Origin: CAG-452 sp045531335
GTDB taxonomy: Bacteria; Bacillota; Clostridia; TANB77; CAG-508
Length of the DNA stretch: 10,552 nt
NCBI GenBank assembly: GCA_045531335.1
Contig: JAZSDU010000026.1
Span: forward strand, 1 to 10,552
Reading direction: 5' to 3'
Position 1 is the first letter of the stretch; every line of letters begins with the position of its first letter. The notes under the pieces are model-generated. The model had not been told where the DNA came from. It did not search any database and was given only the letters and a program-made list of their open reading frames with translations. The position numbers and the translations under genes were made by a program. This document shows, piece after piece, positions 1 to 5,030 of this stretch.

Positions 1-2
1 CG

Positions 3-59
3 ATGAGACCATTGGGATGGCTAAGTCCGAATCAAAAATTAGCAGAATATTTAATGTAA
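3..59 (+). pseudogene. C-terminal tail of a DDE integrase-core transposase (partial at window edge)
   Basis: An open frame enters from the left edge and stops at TAA 57-59. It reads RPLGWLSPNQKLAEYLM, which resembles the last residues of integrase-core (IS3/IS481-like) transposases, where an N-x-RP segment is followed by G-W/Y-x-(S/T)-P-x-E/Q. Only about 18 codons are visible, so the family and whether the full gene is intact cannot be judged. The following 140 bases are non-coding and may hold the right end of the element. A related pair of words, ACATATGT (119-126) and ACATATGC (140-147), lies there, but no partner end is available for comparison. Confidence 0.45.
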
Positions 60-190
60 AGTAAAAACGCAGTCAAAGGTTTTGGTATTTCAAACCATAT
101 ATTTTTTAATAAAGTGTGACATATGTTTGACTAACCTACACATATGCAAGATAAATTATTTTACAATTATATGTATTTTTCGTTTTTTTA
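60..190. other. Non-coding A+T-rich stretch between transposase tail and ATP-grasp gene
   Basis: No open frame of note. It holds two near-palindromic CATATG words (about 120-126 and 141-146) separated by a G/C-containing spacer, possibly the terminal repeat of the insertion element whose transposase tail precedes it. That is inference, because the other end lies outside the window. The T-rich run at 176-190 leads into the promoter of the next gene. Confidence 0.3.
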
Positions 191-199
191 TGCTATAAT
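191..199 (+). promoter_or_regulatory. Extended -10 promoter of the ATP-grasp gene
   Basis: TGCTATAAT is an extended -10 (TGN-TATAAT) with no convincing -35 at the usual distance. Transcription would begin near 206, leaving a leader of only about 11 bases with GGTGAT (207-212) before ATG 217. This very short leader rules against the upstream TTG 205 and GTG 208 as starts. Confidence 0.6.
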
Positions 200-216
200 T
201 AATTTTGGTGATATTA

Positions 217-1218
217 ATGGAAAAAATAAAATATTTATTTAAACGTATTCTTAAAATGGATTACAAAAATATGTTTAAAATAGCTAAAGCTATATCTAAG
301 AAAACTAAAAAAAATACACTTTTAATTGTTTTAGATATGATAAGATGTGGAATTAAATATCAAGCTGGTTATTACGATTATCAAGAATTTGAGTTTTATA
401 ACTTAAATAAAGAAGAAAGAAAAACTTATTTGACTAGAGGAAAAAACAATGAAATCGTAAAAAAATTTAATGATAGAACTAGCTTTCATAAATTTGAAGA
501 CAAAGCAGAATTTAATTCAATATTTAATAAATATCTAAAACGTAATTGGATGGTTTTAGACGATAAAAACTTAGCTGATTTCGAAAACTTCTTAAAAGAT
601 AATAAAGCAATTATTGTTAAACCAATTGATGATGAAGGTGGAAATGGTGTTGAAAAATTTGTATATTCAGATGAATTAGATTGCAAAAAATTATATACTA
701 AATTAATTGAAAATGGACAATTACTAATTGAAGAATGTATAAAACAACACGAAGATATGAACGTACTTTATGATAAGTCAGTAAATACAATGAGAATGTT
801 TACTTTCTATAAAAACGGAGAGTCTTTTTTCTTACAAGCTGTTTTGAAAATTGGTAATGGCGGAGTTGTAGATAACTTTTCAAGTGGTGGGATGTATACA
901 TATGTAAGTGATCTAGGTGATGTTTATGTAGAAGCAATTGATAAAAATGATAATATTTACCCTACTCACCCTATTTCAAATCATAAAATTGTAGGTTTTA
1001 AAGTTCCAATGTTTAAAGAAGCTGTTGAATTAGTTAAAGAAGCGGCTAAAGTAATACCAGAAGTTGCTTATGTTGGCTGGGATGTTGCAATATCAGAAAA
1101 TGGTCCAGTTATTGTAGAAGGAAATTGTTTCCCTGGAGTATTCCAAGTAAAACCAAGTTTAGTAGATAAAAAAGAAGGTTTAATTCCTAAATATAATGAA
1201 ATAATGAGAATATTTTAA
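217..1218 (+). CDS. ATP-grasp family enzyme, sugar-transfer-associated type
   Basis: The 333-residue soluble protein has no signal peptide or membrane segment. It matches the ATP-grasp fold of the sugar-transfer-associated (ATPgrasp_ST) group. The ATP-binding lysine and glycine-rich loop appear in IVKPIDDEGGNGVEKF (about residues 131-146). SVNTMRMFT follows at about 187-195, then GGVVDNFSSGGMYTYV. A C-terminal metal-binding segment, VGWDVAISENGPVIVEGN, lies at about 286-303. ATP-grasp enzymes join a carboxylate to an amine, thiol or hydroxyl through an acyl-phosphate. This group is typically found with capsule and exopolysaccharide genes, but no such neighbour is visible, so the substrate is unknown. 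The start at ATG 217 is set by GGTGAT four bases upstream and by the promoter position. It sits between a transposase tail and a possible tmRNA attachment scar, so it may be accessory cargo. Confidence 0.85.
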   Translation: MEKIKYLFKRILKMDYKNMFKIAKAISKKTKKNTLLIVLDMIRCGIKYQAGYYDYQEFEFYNLNKEERKTYLTRGKNNEIVKKFNDRTSFHKFEDKAEFNSIFNKYLKRNWMVLDDKNLADFENFLKDNKAIIVKPIDDEGGNGVEKFVYSDELDCKKLYTKLIENGQLLIEECIKQHEDMNVLYDKSVNTMRMFTFYKNGESFFLQAVLKIGNGGVVDNFSSGGMYTYVSDLGDVYVEAIDKNDNIYPTHPISNHKIVGFKVPMFKEAVELVKEAAKVIPEVAYVGWDVAISENGPVIVEGNCFPGVFQVKPSLVDKKEGLIPKYNEIMRIF

Positions 1219-1236
1219 TATTCTCATTTTATTTTT
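1204..1236 (+). terminator. Terminator of the ATP-grasp gene
   Basis: ATGAGAATA and TATTCTCAT form a nine-base-pair stem over the last codons and stop, followed by TTTTATTTTTT. The T-run merges with the left end of the 27-base repeat shared with the ssrA 3' end. Confidence 0.75.
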
Positions 1237-1257
1237 TGGTGGAGATGGAGGGAGTTG
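1231..1257. repeat. Direct repeat copy 1 of the ssrA 3' end (candidate att site)
   Basis: These 27 bases are identical to 1365-1391, offset by exactly 134 bases. They comprise six Ts plus the last 21 bases of tmRNA (the T-arm 3' strand, acceptor strand and CCA, in complement). Identity stops sharply on both sides. The 3' end of ssrA is a known integration target for islands and prophages, whose insertion leaves one copy at each end. Here only about 107 bases separate the copies, so this would be the scar of a lost or very small element. Confidence 0.7.
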
Positions 1258-1320
1258 GCGAGCCGCGTCGGGAAAAAGGTCCACTGGACCTTTTTCTAAT
1301 CCTCCTTTTCAACTCCTCCA
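1246..1320. repeat. G+C-rich fold-back element next to the ssrA 3' end
   Basis: Nested inverted repeats. The outer arms are TGGAGGGAGTTG (1246-1257) and CAACTCCTCCA (1310-1320), which differ by one base. The inner arms GAAAAAGGTCCA (1272-1283) and TGGACCTTTTTC (1285-1296) are perfect around a single C. The 1258-1272 stretch is unusually G+C-rich for this part of the window. On the minus strand it reads as a hairpin ending in the tmRNA-like CCA terminus. It could be a mobile palindromic unit, a relic of an integrated element, or a bidirectional terminator. Confidence 0.6.
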
Positions 1321-1330
1321 ATTTAAAATC

Positions 1331-1359
1331 AAAAAATAAAACCACAGCTTTCAGCTGTG
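1331..1359 (-). terminator. Terminator of ssrA
   Basis: On the minus strand CACAGCT, loop GAA, AGCTGTG is followed by GTTTTATTTTTT. It starts 11 bases beyond the CCA end of tmRNA. Confidence 0.85.
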
Positions 1360-1364
1360 ATTCC

Positions 1365-1391
1365 ATTTTTTGGTGGAGATGGAGGGAGTTG
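1365..1391. repeat. Direct repeat copy 2, within the ssrA 3' end
   Basis: Partner of 1231-1257, identical over 27 bases. This copy belongs to the intact tmRNA gene. Confidence 0.7.
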
Positions 1392-1726
1392 AACCCTCGT
1401 CCAATAATTTTTCCATATAAACATCTACGGGTGTAGTTTGTTATTAAAATTCCCTAAAAACTTCATTAACAAACAAACGAATTTTTTAGGTAGTTTCTAA
1501 ATTACCCGTTATTCTCGAAACAAAGAGTAAGTTTGTTTCCTACTTTAATCGACGCTTTATCCATAACAGTAGGCTTTATGGTAAAACGACGTTGCACTAT
1601 TAGGCAGCGTATGCTAATTCTTTATCAGCGTTTATATTTATTTTTGCTTTTTTTAAGTGGCCAAAGCAACCATCCACTACTCGCAGTTCATACTTCTAAA
1701 TTACTGTCGAAACCAAATACATCCCC
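1371..1726 (-). ncRNA. ssrA: tmRNA (transfer-messenger RNA)
   Basis: tmRNA rescues stalled ribosomes together with SmpB and tags the unfinished protein for proteolysis. The minus-strand RNA is about 356 bases. The 5' GGGGATG pairs with the 3' CATCTCC before ACCA, giving a seven-base-pair acceptor stem with one G-U. The T arm reads GAGGGTTCAACTCCC and CCA is encoded. The segment after the 5' strand, TTTGGTTTCGACAG, matches the conserved tmRNA 5' motif. The tag frame (1600-1647, minus) starts at GCA and reads AKININADKELAYAA followed by TAA TAG. The ending AYAA differs from the common ALAA. A promoter (1740-1769) and terminator (1331-1359) flank it. The 3' end is duplicated at 1231-1257. Confidence 0.96.
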
Positions 1727-1739
1727 ATGTACATATTTA

Positions 1740-1769
1740 ATTATATCATATTTATAATATGCTTTACAA
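1740..1769 (-). promoter_or_regulatory. Promoter of ssrA
   Basis: On the minus strand TTGTAA (1764-1769) and TATAAT (1740-1745) are separated by 18 bases. The expected start is near 1733, just before the mature 5' end at 1726. Confidence 0.75.
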
Positions 1770-1817
1770 TGTTTAAAATTGATAAATTACAATTGATATA
1801 ATATTTTTATTTTTTCC

Positions 1818-1849
1818 TTGCATAAATTATCAATATATGCTAATATAAT
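1818..1849 (+). promoter_or_regulatory. Promoter of tRNA-Trp
   Basis: TTGCAT (1818-1823) lies 17 bases before the extended -10 TGCTAATAT (TAATAT at 1841-1846). An overlapping TATAAT sits at 1844-1849 but at 20-base spacing. Start near 1853-1856 is consistent with the tRNA 5' end at 1866. Confidence 0.65.
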
Positions 1850-1865
1850 AAAGTAGTTAATTTTT

Positions 1866-1940
1866 AGGGGTATAGTGTCAATGGTAGCACATCGGTCTCC
1901 AAAACCGCCTGTGAGGGTTCGAATCCTTCTACCCCTGCCA
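1866..1940 (+). tRNA. tRNA-Trp (anticodon CCA)
   Basis: A 75-base cloverleaf with encoded CCA. Acceptor AGGGGTA pairs with TACCCCT. The D arm is GTGT/GCAC, the anticodon loop is CTCCAAA (anticodon 1899-1901), and the T arm is GAGGG/CCTTC around TTCGAAT. The outermost pair of the anticodon stem (TCGGT/ACCGC, positions 27-43) is a T-C mismatch. Its own promoter and terminator make it monocistronic. Confidence 0.95.
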
Positions 1941-1941
1941 T

Positions 1942-1974
1942 AAAAGAATTAGGGGGAACCTAATTCTTTTTTAT
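1942..1974 (+). terminator. Terminator of tRNA-Trp
   Basis: AAAAGAATTAGG and CCTAATTCTTTT form a twelve-base-pair stem around GGGAA, running into a T-rich tail. Confidence 0.85.
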
Positions 1975-1996
1975 TTTATTTCTTTTTGGAGGTCTT

Positions 1997-2595
1997 ATGA
2001 ATTTCAATTCTTTTTCTACGTTATTTTTATCTATTACTCTTTTTTTAATATTTTCTCTATGTATATTTATTCCTATTTTATCTCAATATGGATTTATTTC
2101 TACCTATGTTCCAACTGATTACAGTAATTCAACTAATATTAGTTTTTCTTCATTTTTATGGCCCACTCCACGGTTATACTACCATTACTTCTCATTTTGG
2201 TCCTAGAAAATCTCCTACTACAGGAAAAGCTTCCTATCATTATGGTCTTGATATTGCTGCTCCTAGTGGTAGTAATATTGTCGCTATTTTCTCTGGCCAA
2301 GTTACCTTTACCGGATTTAATGGCGCCAATGGATTTACTGTAACTATTACTAATGGATTTTTATCCGCATCCTATTCTCATGTTTCTCCAACCTTTTTAG
2401 TATACGAAGGTCAATATATAAATCAAGGTGAAATTATTGCAACTGTTGGTCCAAAAAATGTATATGGTGTTCCTAATAATCCATATAAAGACTCTAATGG
2501 AAATCCAACAAATCGGTTCTACTACTGGTCCTCATTTACATTTAAGCATAAAGAAAGACGGCAAAGCCGTCAATCCTTTAAACTATTTTTATTAA
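1997..2595 (+). CDS. M23-family metallopeptidase, readable only with two +1 shifts at CGG codons
   Basis: M23 peptidases are zinc endopeptidases that cut peptidoglycan peptides, or non-catalytic relatives that activate amidases. The product is joined from three frames: 1997-2170, 2172-2513 and 2515-2595, about 198 residues. The N-terminus has a hydrophobic segment (about residues 8-28), so the protein is likely exported or membrane-anchored. The frame changes just after LWPTP, where dropping C2171 gives GYTTITSHFGPRKSP, the usual start of an M23 domain. YHYGLDIA gives the H-x3-D zinc motif and YSHVSP follows. The second change, dropping C2514, gives NGSTTGPHLHLSI with the H-x-H zinc motif. 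All expected zinc ligands are present, and nothing else is damaged. GGAGGT sits just before ATG 1997. It ends three bases from the convergent zinc-ribbon gene. It could be a fresh pseudogene or contain sequence errors, but both breaks match the one in dxs. Confidence 0.85.
2168..2176 (+). other. Candidate +1 frameshift site 1 (CCA CGG T) in the M23 gene
   Basis: In the upstream frame the codons are CCA CGG TTA. Skipping C2171 gives CCA then GGT TAT (Pro-Gly-Tyr), matching the WPxPGYTxIxSxFG start of M23 domains. Without the skip the frame stops at 2206. Confidence 0.6.
2511..2519 (+). other. Candidate +1 frameshift site 2 (AAT CGG T) in the M23 gene
   Basis: The codons are AAT CGG TTC. Skipping C2514 gives AAT then GGT TCT (Asn-Gly-Ser) and opens TTGPHLHLSI, which holds the second zinc motif. 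Without the skip the reading runs through a sequence with no M23 character. Confidence 0.6.
2547..2571 (-). terminator. Terminator of the efp/zinc-ribbon operon, inside the convergent M23 gene
   Basis: On the minus strand GACGGC, loop TTT, GCCGTC is followed by TTTCTTTAT. It lies about 28 bases beyond the zinc-ribbon stop and within the last codons of the M23 gene. The plus strand has the same stem but a weaker T-tract further on. Confidence 0.5.
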
Positions 2596-2598
2596 TTA

Positions 2599-3054
2599 CT
2601 ACATATCATCTTCTTCATCATGATGGCAATGTGAACAATCGTGTCCGCATTCATCGTCACCACAACTGCATCCATCTCCCCAGTCTAATTCTATGATGTT
2701 ATTACATTCTGGGCATTCTATTTCATCTTTCAATTCTTCGCATTCAACAATAAATTCGTTGTTACAATATGGACAAGTTATTGAAAAATCACTATCTTCA
2801 TCAATATATAATTCTTTTTCCATTGTTTTAATTTCGTTTTCAAGTTTTTCTACTTTTTCTTGTAATACTGATTGTGTCACTGCAATTGTTTCCATTCTTG
2901 TTGCTGTCATTTCTTCTATTCTATTTATTTCATCGAAAAACATATTATATAAGTTGAATATTTGAACTTTTATATATTCTAAATCTTCTTTATTTTGAAT
3001 ATTTTGTTCTAAATCTTCTAATATTTTTTTGAATTTTGCATTTAAATTAGACAT
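2599..3054 (-). CDS. Coiled-coil zinc-ribbon protein with a Cys/His-rich tail
   Basis: The protein has 151 residues and no membrane segment. Residues 1-85 are charged and helical; the part from about 45 to 82 looks like a coiled coil. A zinc ribbon follows with CPYC (94-97) and CPEC (114-117). The last 25 residues are unusually metal-ligand-rich: CSC, CGHDC, SHCHH, then acidic residues to the end. The arrangement resembles a group of small clostridial proteins annotated after CD1247 of C. difficile. I know of no established function. The gene starts 23 bases after efp with AAGGAAGG upstream of the ATG, so the two are probably co-transcribed. A structural, regulatory or metal-binding role is possible but not shown. 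Confidence 0.85.
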   Translation of the reverse strand: MSNLNAKFKKILEDLEQNIQNKEDLEYIKVQIFNLYNMFFDEINRIEEMTATRMETIAVTQSVLQEKVEKLENEIKTMEKELYIDEDSDFSITCPYCNNEFIVECEELKDEIECPECNNIIELDWGDGCSCGDDECGHDCSHCHHDEEDDM

Positions 3055-3077
3055 TAATGTTAAACCTTCCTTTATAC

Positions 3078-3647
3078 TTAAATTCTTTCCATATATTCGC
3101 CAGTTCTAGTATCTATTCTAATTACATCTCCTGTATTAACAAATAAAGGTACATTTATTGATGCTCCTGTTTCTAACTCTGCTGGTTTTGTTTGTCCTGC
3201 TCCTGCTGTGTTTCCAGCAAATCCTGGTTCTGTATATGTAATTTCAAGTTCTACAAACATAGGTGGTTCTACTGCAAATACACTTCCTTTAAAAGATAAT
3301 ATTTTTACAGTCATATTTTCTTTTAAGTATTTTAATGTATCTCCTAAATCTGATTCATTAAGTGGTATTTGATCATATGTTTCATTGTCCATGAAATAAT
3401 ATAATTCTCCATCGTTATATAAATATTGCATTTCTTTCTTTTCTATTTCTGCACCTTGTAATTTTTCAGATGGATTAAATGTTTTTTCTAAAACTGATCC
3501 ATTAATTACATTTTTTAATTTTGTTCTAACAAATGCTGCTCCCTTTCCTGGTTTTACGTGTTGGAATTCAACTACCTTATAAACTGAACCTTCTAATTCA
3601 AATGTTGTTCCGTTTCTTACATCTCCTGCCATATAAACTTCTGCCAT
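3078..3647 (-). CDS. efp: Translation elongation factor P
   Basis: EF-P binds between the P and E sites of the ribosome and stimulates peptide-bond formation at polyproline stretches. The 189-residue product has the usual three beta-barrel domains. Domain I holds the conserved EFQHVKPGKGAAFVRTKLKN segment, with the tip lysine at K35, the residue modified in many bacteria. EMQYLYNDGELYYFMD is in domain II. VPLFVNTGDVIRIDTRTGEY at the C-terminus is the family signature. Length is normal. ATG 3647 follows an AAAGGGG ribosome binding site. The promoter is at 3702-3730 and the zinc-ribbon gene lies downstream. The frame contains no CGG codon and no break. Confidence 0.97.
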   Translation of the reverse strand: MAEVYMAGDVRNGTTFELEGSVYKVVEFQHVKPGKGAAFVRTKLKNVINGSVLEKTFNPSEKLQGAEIEKKEMQYLYNDGELYYFMDNETYDQIPLNESDLGDTLKYLKENMTVKILSFKGSVFAVEPPMFVELEITYTEPGFAGNTAGAGQTKPAELETGASINVPLFVNTGDVIRIDTRTGEYMERI

Positions 3648-3701
3648 ATTTATTACCCCTTTTCTATTATATTTTCTCTTCTTTATATTTAAATCTTATT
3701 T

Positions 3702-3730
3702 ATTTTATAATATTTTATGAAAAAAATCAA
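3702..3730 (-). promoter_or_regulatory. Promoter of efp
   Basis: On the minus strand TTGATT (3725-3730) and TAAAAT (3702-3707) are 17 bases apart, giving a leader of about 48 bases. Confidence 0.55.
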
Positions 3731-3760
3731 GTATTTATACAATTTTGAATTTAAAGACGG

Positions 3761-3788
3761 AAAAAGGATGTGCAAGTGCACATCCTTT
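3761..3788 (-). terminator. Terminator of the HD-domain gene
   Basis: AAAGGATGTGCA and TGCACATCCTTT form a twelve-base-pair stem with a two-base loop, then T-rich sequence on the minus strand. It lies 11 bases beyond the stop codon and separates this unit from efp. Confidence 0.8.
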
Positions 3789-3799
3789 ATAGTAAGACT

Positions 3800-4936
3800 T
3801 TAACTTTTTGTAAGGATATAAATTTCTTCTATAAGATTTCTAAAAGGTTGTTCATAATTTTCCTTTTTATCATAGTATCTTCCTACTGCTGCATTGAGTT
3901 CTGGGTCTCTGCTTCCTAAGATAATCAACCTCCAACATTCTGTAACTGCAGATAAATAATCTGCTTTTTTAAGAATCTTTTTTGCTGATTTTGTTTCATT
4001 ATCATTCTGCATGAAAACCCATTTCAACTCATTTACTATATATTCAGGTAATTTTGAATATACATGTTTTGTCAACATTTTGAGTTCAAACTCTTCGCAT
4101 CCCTCTCTTAATTTTGGCATAGCATCTTTTATAGGAGTTTTCATATCTCCTGTCCAATTTTCAGGTAAATCGTGGAATATTCCTATAAAGAAAAGTTTTG
4201 TAGCCAATTCTTCATTTTCAGGACATTGATATAATGATATAAGATATGCAAAAACTGCTGTATCGTACATATGTCCCAAAACAGAAAGCGGTTTGGAAAT
4301 AGCAAGCTGTGTCCATCTTCCTCTATTTCTCAAAGAAGAGGCTTCTTTAAAGAATTCGAATTCCGGAGAACTTGATTTTTTCATTTCACAAAACCCTGGC
4401 ACATCAGAATATTTCTCCATAGAAAAAAGTAATCCTTCTATAGCGTCATTGCTAATTGCTGGAGATATCTCTTTAAGCTCATCGAGCTCCAGATATGTCG
4501 CAATCTTTGTAGCCGCTTTAAAAATTCTTACTTCAATTGCATCTTCTGGTACTTTTAAAAATTCCAAAAAATCCTCTGAAGTATATTCAGATATCTTAGA
4601 GTACACCTGAACTTCTAAAAATTCTTTCTCAGTAATACCTGAAAGTCTTAAAATTTCTTTTAAATTTTCTTCAAGAATATCACCATTTACTGTTTTCTGA
4701 AAAGCTCTGAAAATTGATATCTTAGGAAATAGTGTAAAATCAAGTTTAAATCCTTTATTTTTTGCTTTTATTGCCATAATAAAACAAATTAAACAATTTA
4801 ATGTCTGTTTGCTGAGTTCATCATATTTATTGCCAATATAAATACGTGACCACCGTGGAAAAAAAGAAAGTTCTTTAAAAAGATTGTTTAACCCTTGCAA
4901 AGTTTTCTCGTTTACAATAGTCTCACTATTTTTCAT
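3800..4936 (-). CDS. HD-domain phosphohydrolase (YfbR-like), 378 residues
   Basis: HD-domain enzymes hydrolyse phosphate esters, often of nucleotides, using a metal held by conserved His and Asp residues. With numbering from ATG 4936, a first metal His is in SVLGHMYD (about H222). The HD pair is in FIGIFHDLPENWTGDMKTPIK (about 255-256), very like the HDxxE-TGDxxTPxK stretch of YfbR-type 5'-nucleotidases. KILKKADYLSAV near residue 325 supplies the last Asp. The N-terminal part (PRWSRIY, ELSKQTLNC) looks like a degenerate repeat of the RGRWTQL-SVLGH block. ATG 4936 is preferred over ATG 4942 because AAAGGAGG is eight bases from the former but only two from the latter. One CGG codon (Arg of PRW, 4853-4855) is read in the normal frame. 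It follows dxs by about 90 bases with no terminator between. The substrate is unknown. Confidence 0.85.
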   Translation of the reverse strand: MKNSETIVNEKTLQGLNNLFKELSFFPRWSRIYIGNKYDELSKQTLNCLICFIMAIKAKNKGFKLDFTLFPKISIFRAFQKTVNGDILEENLKEILRLSGITEKEFLEVQVYSKISEYTSEDFLEFLKVPEDAIEVRIFKAATKIATYLELDELKEISPAISNDAIEGLLFSMEKYSDVPGFCEMKKSSSPEFEFFKEASSLRNRGRWTQLAISKPLSVLGHMYDTAVFAYLISLYQCPENEELATKLFFIGIFHDLPENWTGDMKTPIKDAMPKLREGCEEFELKMLTKHVYSKLPEYIVNELKWVFMQNDNETKSAKKILKKADYLSAVTECWRLIILGSRDPELNAAVGRYYDKKENYEQPFRNLIEEIYILTKS

Positions 4937-5030
4937 ATTCATTTCCTCCTTTAAATTATTAGTCTCTTGCCATTAATATTTTGTCACGCAAGGAAGACCT
5001 AAATGAATACGTAACCATTTTAACATCTTT

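Noticed and set aside
1236..1436. 66-codon plus-strand frame containing WRWRELNPRP
   Set aside because: It is the antisense of the ssrA 3' end and the fold-back repeat. The RELNPRP motif is a known product of translating tRNA/tmRNA ends.
1997..2595. Calling the M23 gene a simple pseudogene
   Set aside because: Both breaks are of one type at CGG, match the dxs break, and leave all motifs intact, so decay is not the best first explanation. Sequence error remains possible.
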